In this document: piece after piece, positions 35,440 to 43,770 of the stretch
Numbering within the stretch: position 1 is the first letter of the stretch
Layout of the letters: every line of letters starts with the position of its first letter
From: Lachnospiraceae bacterium
Lineage (GTDB): Bacteria > Bacillota > Clostridia > Lachnospirales > Lachnospiraceae
Direction: 5' to 3'
DNA length: 64,000 nt
Assembly (NCBI GenBank): GCA_024684085.1
Contig: JAIKXM010000012.1
Span: 23,591-87,590 of the forward strand
Position numbers and translations under genes: made by a program
The notes under the pieces: model-generated
The model's database searches: none
What the model was told of the DNA's origin: nothing
Seen by the model: only the letters and a program-made list of their open reading frames with translations

Positions 35440-38154
35440 CTATCGATCTGTCTTTTTTTTAACCGGCTTAAGTGACAGAGATGTCATAGATAGAAGCAAG
35501 GCTGTACATATGGGATAGCAGGGATGGAATACCCACTCCACAAGTCCCGCTGACATCAGACCGCATAAGAGCACGGGGAAGAGCAGGCAGTAGGGATCTT
35601 TGTCGCCCCTCTTCTTAATAGTGATCACCGAATACAAGAATATATACACCAGGAAAAGTGTGAAGTATAGTCCGAATATCCAGCCGTGATCGTATATTGC
35701 CTGAAGGTAGGTATTATGCGCATGCGTCGCTATCGAACCGTCGTTCAAAAGAGCTCCCATGGTGTCATGTCCCCACAGATTGGATTGCTCAAGATAACAC
35801 TTAAAGATATCCATACGTCCGTTGGAGATCTGATTCATATAATCTTCGCCGTCAGGATCTGTTGTCGCGGTTAACATAATAAATCTCTCACTCAGTAACT
35901 GTTCTGCTACTCCCTGAGCCGATGTAACTGCTATGCCTATTCCGTTTACCGGTATACGGCTGTCATCTGACTCCGCATTGCGCTCTGACCTATGATCAAG
36001 CACTGACATAAGATCCGTCATTCCGACCTGAGCCGTTGCCATAATTCCTTCACCGGGTACAAGCCTCGTACCTGCCGGTCTCTCTCTGTATTTCAGAGGA
36101 TCTTCAATTCCCGAATCGGTTATCGTATCACCCACTCCGAGAACCTTACTTGCGAACACCTGACAGAACCTGTAGATGTTCATATAATTGTCGCTGTCCT
36201 TGGCGTTACCCCTGTATATCGTAATATCATTGACCTCATAATCGAAGACCACCGGATCATCGGCTATGGCAGGGATCAGTCTTGTTGCCGTAAAAGTGAT
36301 CGGGAACATGATCGCCATTGCGCCGAGCACCACCAGAAAACGCTTGAATGATCCATTCAGTCTCGAACCTTTTTGGTCATAGATAAGACTTAAGACAACG
36401 AATGACACAAATGTCATAATTATTGCTGACAGATACCCTGTACGGGATAAAGTAAACAACATATAATTCATCGCCGATCCCATCAGAATGAGATACGGCA
36501 ACAACTTATCGAACACGGCGCGCGCATTGCCATCCGCCTTACGCGAGGCGATAAAGAGTTTCACGCCCACTGCCGAGAGTATCAGAGTCATATAGACGGC
36601 GGTCACAGTTACAGTATGGAAGCCCATGGAATATCTGTGCATCCTGTATGCATAATAAGGTCTGTGCAAAAGAGAGAAGACTGTCATCATGACATAATTA
36701 AGTATTATCCCATCGCACAGATTCCTGTTGAAGCTCCTGACCGCATCGGTGAAGATCAGTCTCCAGAATAAGACCGCCACGATAAATGCCAGATAGAACG
36801 GCCATACTCTTGTATTCGACCATACCATCATTCCTATGACAAAGAGTGCTGTCGGGATCATTACCGGAAGACGCGGTACCGCATATATGGGTGCCTTTTT
36901 CATTATCGCCCTTATGAGGGATGATATCAGATTGATGATCACGAATCCGCCAAGGACTATGATCGCGCCCTCAAGATTGCAGGTGATCGCATCCTTAACC
37001 TCTTCATCGAATGAATGCGCATAGCAATAAGCTCCGACACTTCCTGCCACGAGCCATATGCCGTTGATGATATTCAGGATCTCTTTCTTCGTGAATGTTG
37101 AGATTATCATCACAAGGAATGCTATCAGCATCCTGCGGTATGCATATGTATGATGAATATCGTAGAGTCCGTTGATATAAGTATATCCGTACCAGAGAAT
37201 ATAGGCGATCGAGATCACTCTTATAACCTCGGGAATGAACTTACCGTTAGTCACAATCTCCCTTATCTTAAGATCACATAATGCCTTGAATGCATCCTTC
37301 CTGTGGATCAGATACAACAGAAGACCTGCCAGCATACATACGCCGATATAATTGAAGACAATGTCATACCACTTGCGTCCGAAGGTACAGATAGGGAATA
37401 TCTGTATCAGCAGGATCAGTGCCGATACTATAATGATCGGATCAAGCACAGTGGCAAACACTTTTCCGAGGCTCACTTCACTGTCAGCGCTTACAAATCT
37501 TGGGATCACAAAGCGTATCAGAAGGAAAGCCACAAGGGTCAGAAGCAAATATGCCACAACTGTCATAATCACATTAAAATCTATCAGATAATGATATCGT
37601 AATATCAGATTATAATCCTGAAGCTCCTCCTGAACGGTCGTCACATAACTGTTGGCCGTAGCCGTCGTAGTTCCGTGATCCTCAAGTCCTAAGATGATAA
37701 GCGAAGAATTGAGTCTCTGCAGATCTTCATCCGGCATCCAGCCCGTCACCTCAGGAACTCTCAGTTCCAGAAAATACGAACCGCCCTTTTCAAGATCATA
37801 ACCCAGTTTGAAACTTACCCAGCCTTTCTCAATATCCTCATCGCTAACAGTCACCTCACGGTGCAGAAGCTTATTCCTGTCCGCATCAAAGAGATTCAAC
37901 TGAAGCTGAGATCCGGGCTGCGCTTCGGTTATCCTAACATCCAGCCGTCTTATCCTGTCACCTTCCGATCCGAACAGCTGCATCACCTGATTATCCGTAT
38001 CTACATGACAGGTTCTGTCGGTCAGCATCTCCTCACTCTTTGTCGTATGAGGACGGCTTATAAGATTAAGAGGCCATACCGCCAGCCCAAGAAGAACGGC
38101 CGCGATGATGATGATGTATTTAATTGCCCTTCTCTTATTAACACTACGATCCAT
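35440..38154 (-). CDS. Large O-antigen ligase/polymerase-like membrane protein
   Basis: A 904-residue polytopic protein. After one membrane helix (residues about 12-30) comes an extracellular domain of about 150 residues with a jelly-roll-like character, then about 14 membrane segments. Late in the protein lies a long loop (residues about 640-800) carrying THAHNTYLQAIYDHGW. HxHN-type motifs in a large external loop are hallmarks of WaaL/Wzy_C proteins, which join undecaprenyl-linked glycans to an acceptor or to each other. The N-terminal extracellular domain is additional to the standard family. It overlaps the deacetylase-like gene by 11 bases. Confidence 0.72.
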   Translation of the reverse strand: MDRSVNKRRAIKYIIIIAAVLLGLAVWPLNLISRPHTTKSEEMLTDRTCHVDTDNQVMQLFGSEGDRIRRLDVRITEAQPGSQLQLNLFDADRNKLLHREVTVSDEDIEKGWVSFKLGYDLEKGGSYFLELRVPEVTGWMPDEDLQRLNSSLIILGLEDHGTTTATANSYVTTVQEELQDYNLILRYHYLIDFNVIMTVVAYLLLTLVAFLLIRFVIPRFVSADSEVSLGKVFATVLDPIIIVSALILLIQIFPICTFGRKWYDIVFNYIGVCMLAGLLLYLIHRKDAFKALCDLKIREIVTNGKFIPEVIRVISIAYILWYGYTYINGLYDIHHTYAYRRMLIAFLVMIISTFTKKEILNIINGIWLVAGSVGAYCYAHSFDEEVKDAITCNLEGAIIVLGGFVIINLISSLIRAIMKKAPIYAVPRLPVMIPTALFVIGMMVWSNTRVWPFYLAFIVAVLFWRLIFTDAVRSFNRNLCDGIILNYVMMTVFSLLHRPYYAYRMHRYSMGFHTVTVTAVYMTLILSAVGVKLFIASRKADGNARAVFDKLLPYLILMGSAMNYMLFTLSRTGYLSAIIMTFVSFVVLSLIYDQKGSRLNGSFKRFLVVLGAMAIMFPITFTATRLIPAIADDPVVFDYEVNDITIYRGNAKDSDNYMNIYRFCQVFASKVLGVGDTITDSGIEDPLKYRERPAGTRLVPGEGIMATAQVGMTDLMSVLDHRSERNAESDDSRIPVNGIGIAVTSAQGVAEQLLSERFIMLTATTDPDGEDYMNQISNGRMDIFKCYLEQSNLWGHDTMGALLNDGSIATHAHNTYLQAIYDHGWIFGLYFTLFLVYIFLYSVITIKKRGDKDPYCLLFPVLLCGLMSAGLVEWVFHPCYPICTALLLSMTSLSLKPVKKKTDR

Positions 38155-39004
38155 TACTGTTATTCTCTCTATACTTGTTTGTAAGCAAAAGCGGTATCAT
38201 AACGGCCCTCTTCATCCACTTCACCTTGGAATTGGGATGATCCGTATATGACATATACCACGCCAGCTTAGCATTATTGGCCACCTTATCCCTGGCCAGT
38301 CTCTTGGTAAGTACCTTTCTTTCGTATCTTCTTATCCCGCTGTTGAACTGTTCTGCGTTCAATTCAAAAAAATCGGCGTCATAGTCGATTATCTCATCCC
38401 GATGTTCCCTGAGAAAGCGTTCAAGATCAACAAAATCCTTATCCTCCATCAGATTGGTATGAAGGCATATCGTATCAAAACCCTCTATCGTATAATTACT
38501 GTTGAGCCTGCATGGCACAAAGAGCAGACCTTTATAGATATAAGGCCTTACATACAGACCGTCAGTCACGGATGTGAATCCCGTTTCTTTCAGAGCTTCG
38601 ACAGTATTGTCATCGAATGTATGCCCCGGCGCCATGAATATATCCGTATGTATTCCGTTGCTCTCCAGTATCGCCCTGCCCTTCCTGATCTTATCAAGCT
38701 GAACATGGTACTGAAGCCCTGCGAACTCACTGAAAGGATTGATACCCAAAAGGCCGCTGTCTTCTGTCTCATACACATGATAAGTTCCGTGCTGAGCTAT
38801 CTTCCAGCCCTTCGCCTCGAGTTCCTTCACCATGCTCCAGAAATCGGGGTCGGGTTCGCTTCTGTTAAGAATATCATCCCGACATTCCGGCACGACACCG
38901 ATCAACGGTCTGACATTATACTCATCAAACAGCTTTCGAACTCTTTCAAATCTCACCGGATCCATATCCGGAGTTATATCATCAAGTCTGATCACACACT
39001 GCAT
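38144..39004 (-). CDS. DUF2334/polysaccharide deacetylase-fold protein
   Basis: From ATG 39004 (MQCVIRLDDITPD) the product has 286 residues and no signal peptide. RLDDITPDMDPVRFE near residue 5 carries the metal-binding Asp pair, AQHGTYHVYE near residue 86 the His-x3-His, and FMAPGHTFDDNTVEAL near residue 143 a later active-site block, together matching DUF2334 in the NodB/CE4 deacetylase clan. The gene overlaps the end of the upstream GT4 gene. A role in removing an acyl group from an intracellular glycan intermediate is plausible but unproven. Confidence 0.78.
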   Translation of the reverse strand: MQCVIRLDDITPDMDPVRFERVRKLFDEYNVRPLIGVVPECRDDILNRSEPDPDFWSMVKELEAKGWKIAQHGTYHVYETEDSGLLGINPFSEFAGLQYHVQLDKIRKGRAILESNGIHTDIFMAPGHTFDDNTVEALKETGFTSVTDGLYVRPYIYKGLLFVPCRLNSNYTIEGFDTICLHTNLMEDKDFVDLERFLREHRDEIIDYDADFFELNAEQFNSGIRRYERKVLTKRLARDKVANNAKLAWYMSYTDHPNSKVKWMKRAVMIPLLLTNKYRENNSNGS

Positions 39005-40095
39005 ATTCCGTACAGGTACTCCTTCCAACGTCTGTTGACCTTCTGAGGCGCAAGTTCACTTCCGATAGCCTTAGCCTCTCTTCCAAGTTCCTCTCTCCTG
39101 CTCTCATTCTCCATCAGTTCCGTAAGAGCATTATTCAGAGCTTCTCCATCATCGACCGGTATCAGTATCCCGTTCTTACCGTTCCTGATGATATCGGCAG
39201 GACCGCCACACGGACAATCCGTAGATATGCACGCCAGTCCCAGAGTCATGGCTTCGATCAGGGCATTAGGCATCCCCTCCATCCTGGACGGTAATACAAA
39301 AATGTCCGCATTGATCATTGCTTCCGGCACATTGTCCACCTTGCCGTGGAAGAACACTCTGGATGCAAGTTCCGTCCCGGATACTTCCTTCTTAAGACTC
39401 TCGCTTCCCTCTCCGTCGCCATACAGATGGAGAGTCCACTTAGGATGATCCCCTGCGATCTCTGCAAAAGAACGCCACAACATCTTCTGATTCTTATTAT
39501 CATCTATCCTTCCGACCGCGATCACTCTCTTATCTGCAGATGTACGGGTCAGATCGGTAGCGGCTTCCATAAAAGCGGGATTGATACTGTTAGGCAGTAT
39601 CTCGCTTTTTTTCCTTAGATAATTGGGGAAAAATTCGTAAGCCCCCTTAGTCTGCAATACTATACCGTCAGCGAATCTGAACATAAAAAGAGACAGAGGC
39701 TTGAACAGTCTGCCCTTCAGTTCTCTCTCCGGTGCGCTTCTTACGGACACCACCACGGGTATGTTCAGGAATCTTGAAGACGCGATCGCCATCAGGTTAT
39801 TCTTCCTGATAAAGGATACGATGATATCCGGCTTTTCTTCCTTCCAGATCCTCCTTAACTTGCCGATCCTCGCAAACAGATTCCTTATCCTGCTGCCGGT
39901 CTCCTCTTCGGGAGTGATATCGGCCAGTATGCGCTTTATCCCCGGATTGAGAGGATATTCTTTTTTCTCCTTAAGCTTGGTCACCATGATCACTTCATAG
40001 CCTTCTTCATCGAAGTAATCGGCGAGGTTGGTCATTACCCTTTCGGCACCACCCATCCCCAGGTCACCTATATAAAACGCGATCTTTTTCATCAA
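38992..40095 (-). CDS. Family 4 glycosyltransferase
   Basis: A 367-residue GT-B transferase. IGDLGMGGAERVMTNLADYF is the N-terminal loop, VIAVGRIDDNKNQKMLWRSF starts the donor domain, and PSRMEGMPNALIEAMTLGLACISTDCPCGGP holds E-x7-E. It is clearly related to the GT4 at 22658-23773, so the island has expanded this subfamily. Specificity is unknown. Confidence 0.9.
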   Translation of the reverse strand: MMKKIAFYIGDLGMGGAERVMTNLADYFDEEGYEVIMVTKLKEKKEYPLNPGIKRILADITPEEETGSRIRNLFARIGKLRRIWKEEKPDIIVSFIRKNNLMAIASSRFLNIPVVVSVRSAPERELKGRLFKPLSLFMFRFADGIVLQTKGAYEFFPNYLRKKSEILPNSINPAFMEAATDLTRTSADKRVIAVGRIDDNKNQKMLWRSFAEIAGDHPKWTLHLYGDGEGSESLKKEVSGTELASRVFFHGKVDNVPEAMINADIFVLPSRMEGMPNALIEAMTLGLACISTDCPCGGPADIIRNGKNGILIPVDDGEALNNALTELMENESRREELGREAKAIGSELAPQKVNRRWKEYLYGICSV

Positions 40096-40139
40096 AACAT
40101 CAATTCCTCACTCCGGTCAGGCAGTCTTTTATTCATCGT

Positions 40140-40195
40140 ATCTGCCAACCGGGCTTTATTCCAACGCATCTGTCAACCGGGCTTTAACTCAACAC
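40140..40195. repeat. 28-bp imperfect tandem repeat
   Basis: Units 40140-40167 and 40168-40195 share ATCTG-CAACCGGGCTTTA with a few mismatches, and more degenerate traces (ACTCCGGTCA) flank them. It lies in the 116-base spacer between two GT4 genes and is not in frame with either. Confidence 0.55.
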
Positions 40196-40211
40196 TCCGG
40201 TCAATAAAGCT

Positions 40212-41456
40212 TTACTCAGCCTGTCCGGTATAGATTTTTATAACCTTATCTGTATATGTACCAAGGTCATCGAAACCGATCTTACTGCAATTCTCTCTGT
40301 ACTGTCTCAGTTTATCCTCGTCATTGTACAGCTCATATATCTTATCTCTGAGTGCATCCGCATCTCCCGACGGGAAGAGCTCGCCTGTTACCTTATCATC
40401 AATAAGTTCCGGAATGCCTCCGATATCTGAACCAATAACCGGGATTCCGAGAGACAGAGATTCCATAACCGTGAACGGGCAGTTCTCATAACACTCGGAA
40501 GCGATGAGACTGAACGACGCTCCCTTTATCAGAGCGACCAGATCTTCTCCTGTCGTAAAGCCCACATTGATTATATTATCAACCTCATTGACCTCATCTT
40601 CTTCGGGTCCGCTTCCCGCGAAGATAAACAGTATCTCGGGAAGAGCCGCAGCTGCTGCGGTCAGCGTATGTATACCTTTTTCCTCGGAAAAACGACCGAA
40701 ATACAGTACGTAGGGTGTATCTTCGTTAAGTCCCTGCCTCTTCTTGTAATCGGCCACCTTATCTTCGTTAACGTCATTAACGGACACGAAGTTATACAGA
40801 GTCTCTATCCTGCCTTCCAGATCGGGATTGTGTCCCATGACCCCTGCCATGAATCTGCTCGGAGTGATCACAGTATCCACCTGTCTGTAAGTCTTAAGTC
40901 TTCTGTATAACACAGCCTCGATAGCCGCGAGCAGGCTTTTTAACTTGGAACCGTGAACACAGCCTTTCTTAACACAGCTTCCGTAATGTCCCGATAAGCA
41001 TTCACGGCATTTATCGCCCCTGCCGTCTATCAGCATATGATTGGGACATACCCACTGAGGGTCGTGAATGGTCGCCACAATTCTGACACTTCTGTCATTA
41101 TCCTTCTGCCATCTTCTGATCTCTGTGATGATAGCAGGTGTCAGCTGGAAATTAATATTATTGAGATGCACCACATCCGGCTGCATCTTATCAAGCACGA
41201 TACGGATCTTACGAACAGCTTCCCTGCTGTAGATTATCTTAAAAGGATAGAACAGTTTTGATAATCTGCCGCCCTTGTGAAAATCCATGTTGCTGACGTA
41301 CTCGTTTGCCGAATTACCGACCAGTCTGTCCGGATGATCCATTCCGAAGTATTCTACTTCATGTCCTTTTCTTACAAGTTCCTTGCCGAGTTCAAATATA
41401 TATGTCTCGGAACCTCCGTTGGCATGCAGGAACTTATTCACCATCAATATCTTCAT
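40212..41456 (-). CDS. Family 4 glycosyltransferase with cysteine-rich insertion
   Basis: From ATG 41456, with AAGGAG ten bases upstream, the product has 414 residues. MVNKFLHANGGSETYIFELGKEL is the N-terminal loop. Residues about 128-163 have ATIHDPQWVCPNHMLIDGRGDKCRECLSGHYGSCVKKGC, a five-cysteine cluster known in a subset of GT4 enzymes. ASECYENCPFTVMESLSLGIPVIGSDIGGIPE is the donor site. It resembles galactosyl/mannosyl transferases that initiate side chains; exact specificity is unknown. Confidence 0.9.
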   Translation of the reverse strand: MKILMVNKFLHANGGSETYIFELGKELVRKGHEVEYFGMDHPDRLVGNSANEYVSNMDFHKGGRLSKLFYPFKIIYSREAVRKIRIVLDKMQPDVVHLNNINFQLTPAIITEIRRWQKDNDRSVRIVATIHDPQWVCPNHMLIDGRGDKCRECLSGHYGSCVKKGCVHGSKLKSLLAAIEAVLYRRLKTYRQVDTVITPSRFMAGVMGHNPDLEGRIETLYNFVSVNDVNEDKVADYKKRQGLNEDTPYVLYFGRFSEEKGIHTLTAAAAALPEILFIFAGSGPEEDEVNEVDNIINVGFTTGEDLVALIKGASFSLIASECYENCPFTVMESLSLGIPVIGSDIGGIPELIDDKVTGELFPSGDADALRDKIYELYNDEDKLRQYRENCSKIGFDDLGTYTDKVIKIYTGQAE

Positions 41457-41481
41457 TCCGATCAAGCTCCTTCTTCTTCGA

Positions 41482-42249
41482 TCATCTGCGCAGAATGCGT
41501 ACCGCCAGTCTGAACAGATGTGCCATACAGCCTCTTGTAACTTCCAGATCCATATCCGTCTCGGGTTCGCCTCCGAAAGACTCCTTGAACTCGGTTATAT
41601 TGATAACATCTTCACCTCTTCCGGCTCCGCCCCAGTCATATTCGGTAAGTCCCTTATCCCTAAAGAAGAGCATCTCCCTGTAGTGAAGAAATCTGTTGGC
41701 CATTCCTATCACGTTCTTTGTAGATCCTTCTTCATCACTCTTAAGCCTGTAAAGAGACGCTGAATGCAGAAGTCTTGCCCTCGTTGAGTCATACACATGA
41801 GTATGGTATATCGCCTTCTCACCGCTCACATATCCGATCGCAAGCGTAAGCGCTGCATTATCCCTGTACTCCTTAAGATCAATGCGCAGAGAATCCTTCT
41901 CCTTGAGTTCTATATCCTTGCTGTTCCAGAACTCCTCGAAGAAATCAAGAAACTCTTCTATCATCTCATCGGTGATATCGCTACTGTCATATATCTTGAT
42001 ATCCACCTCTTCACGGGATGCCCGATTCACCTTGTACTTACAGCTCTTTGAGAAAAAAGACTTGATACTGTCATCGTCTCCGCTGATATTATTGACAAGC
42101 GTGTCATATCTTACCGCACCATCAAGATGCGAAGCCCATTCGCCCTTTGCCTGATGATACTGTATGATCCCTTGTTCCTGCAATTCTTCCTCAGCCCACC
42201 ATACTTTTATGAAGTTAATTCCGTGCTTTTTTCTCCTGATGATAAGCAT
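41482..42249 (-). CDS. FemAB-like/GNAT-fold acyltransferase
   Basis: A 255-residue protein. YKVNRASREEVDIKIYDSS marks the second subdomain, and LTEYDWGGAGRGEDVINITEFKESFGGEPE near residues 205-235 matches the end of FemA/FemX and related BioF2-like GNAT domains (YDxGG then FKxxFGG). Classical FemAB proteins add amino acids from aminoacyl-tRNA to lipid II. In polysaccharide loci related proteins are thought to aminoacylate or acylate sugars. The ATG overlaps the GT2 stop by one base. Function here is unassigned. Confidence 0.68.
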   Translation of the reverse strand: MLIIRRKKHGINFIKVWWAEEELQEQGIIQYHQAKGEWASHLDGAVRYDTLVNNISGDDDSIKSFFSKSCKYKVNRASREEVDIKIYDSSDITDEMIEEFLDFFEEFWNSKDIELKEKDSLRIDLKEYRDNAALTLAIGYVSGEKAIYHTHVYDSTRARLLHSASLYRLKSDEEGSTKNVIGMANRFLHYREMLFFRDKGLTEYDWGGAGRGEDVINITEFKESFGGEPETDMDLEVTRGCMAHLFRLAVRILRR

Positions 42250-43202
42250 TACTGTTCACTCTCTGTATCCTTAGAATCCACAGTCTCCCTGATTATATAC
42301 TGGGGAGCATTGTTCATACCGATATACATCCTGCCGATGTATTCTCCCGCCAGCCCCTGCATCAGAAGGACCATACCTCCGATGAACATGAGCGCTGCCA
42401 TGATAGATGAATAACCTATCGGAACGTCAGGGAGAACCATTTTCTTGATGATCGTATATACACCGTATAAGAATCCAAACACGCCGAGGATGAAGCCGCA
42501 CCATGTAGACACTCTTAAGGGAGTGACGCTGAATGCCGTAAAGCCGTTCATCCAGAGGTTGATAAGCTTACGGAAGGTGTATCCCGAAGTGCCGACCTGT
42601 CGTTCCCTGTGATCCACATCCACATTGCTTATCCTGTTAGTAGTCCTTAACACAAGGCCGATCACATAAGGATAGCTCTTATCGTACTTCTTGATCTCAT
42701 CCACTATGAATCTCCTCGCAGCGAAGTAGCTCGACACATAGAGGGTCTTGGGTTTGCCCAGGAGGAACTGCGCCATCTTCTCATTGACGTAGCTTCCGAA
42801 GTTCCTGAAAAGTGAATGCTTCTTATGAGCATATCTGGCATAGACTACATCCTGATCGTTGTCGATAAGCTCATTAAGCAGTCTGTCTACCTGGTCAGCC
42901 GGAGTCTGTCCGTCATCATCAAGGCACACTACTATATCACCGCTTACATAATGAAAGCCCGCCATAAGGGCGGCATGCTGACCGAAGTTCCTCGCAAGAT
43001 CTATTCCTGTGATATTGTCATTCTCTTTCGACAGTTCTTTGATCACATCGAAGGTATTGTCCGGAGAGGCATCATTGACAAGAATACACTCATAGGTGTA
43101 CTTGTCTGCCATCTTTGTCATGGTGTCCCTAATCTCTTCGATCACACTCTTTAATGTCAGTTCACTTTTATAGCATGGTATTACAAAACTGATCTTCAAC
43201 AT
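42249..43202 (-). CDS. GtrB/DPMS-like polyprenyl-phosphate glycosyltransferase
   Basis: A 317-residue GT2 enzyme (ATG 43202, GAGGA seven bases upstream). VIPCYKSELTL, LVNDASPDNT and CLDDDGQTP near residue 93 form the GT-A core, and two C-terminal membrane helices (near residues 228-290) are followed by the conserved EYIGRMYIGMNNAPQYI tail. That layout is typical of GtrB and ArnC, which make undecaprenyl-phosphate-linked sugars on the cytoplasmic face. A GtrA protein and two GT-C-like proteins in the same operon could complete a three-part side-chain system. Confidence 0.9.
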   Translation of the reverse strand: MLKISFVIPCYKSELTLKSVIEEIRDTMTKMADKYTYECILVNDASPDNTFDVIKELSKENDNITGIDLARNFGQHAALMAGFHYVSGDIVVCLDDDGQTPADQVDRLLNELIDNDQDVVYARYAHKKHSLFRNFGSYVNEKMAQFLLGKPKTLYVSSYFAARRFIVDEIKKYDKSYPYVIGLVLRTTNRISNVDVDHRERQVGTSGYTFRKLINLWMNGFTAFSVTPLRVSTWCGFILGVFGFLYGVYTIIKKMVLPDVPIGYSSIMAALMFIGGMVLLMQGLAGEYIGRMYIGMNNAPQYIIRETVDSKDTESEQ

Positions 43203-43212
43203 TCCTATTTCC

Positions 43213-43749
43213 TCATTTTCCATCGGTATCGTCCCCGGGATTAAGCTTACCGAGGATGATCAGATCATGATACTCACCATCAAGGAAGAGCGAATCCTTA
43301 AGAACGCCCTCCTCTTTATATCCGCAGCTTAAGAAACAGTTATAAGATGCCGCATTATAATCAAGCACTCTTGCATAGACCCTGTGAAGATCAAGCTCCC
43401 TGAAGGCATAATCCGTTGTCAGGTTAAGGATCTCCTTACCTATTCCCCTGCCTCTCACTTCCGATTCACCGATGAACACACCGTATTCTGCCTTGCGGTT
43501 AAGAGTATCGATATCTCTTATATATGTACAGCCGACAGGTCTGTCATCTTCCTTAAGGTGTACGATAAACTGTACCACCTCTCCGGTGAACACTCTTGTC
43601 TTAAGCCACTTCTCATGACCTTCTTTGGTAAAAGGATCACGGATGATAAAGTATTTAATAACATCCTCCCGATTACGCCAGTCGACTATAAGATCGGTAT
43701 CATCCTCCGTGATCGGACGAAGATATGTCTTCTCTCCTTCTATTCTCAT
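43213..43749 (-). CDS. GNAT acetyltransferase (PseH/WecD-like role possible)
   Basis: A 178-residue GNAT enzyme of the RimJ/RimL type. VRGRGIGKEIL near residue 99 is the acetyl-CoA pyrophosphate loop; YARVLDYNAASYNCFLSCGYKEEG is the usual C-terminal half. ATG 43749 is preferred over GTG 43758. The operon has both pseudaminic acid genes (needing PseH for N4-acetylation) and a WecE-type aminotransferase (whose product is acetylated by WecD/RffC), so it could serve either; sequence alone does not decide. Confidence 0.85.
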   Translation of the reverse strand: MRIEGEKTYLRPITEDDTDLIVDWRNREDVIKYFIIRDPFTKEGHEKWLKTRVFTGEVVQFIVHLKEDDRPVGCTYIRDIDTLNRKAEYGVFIGESEVRGRGIGKEILNLTTDYAFRELDLHRVYARVLDYNAASYNCFLSCGYKEEGVLKDSLFLDGEYHDLIILGKLNPGDDTDGK

Positions 43750-43770
43750 AACACGCACTCTGCTTTCTTA

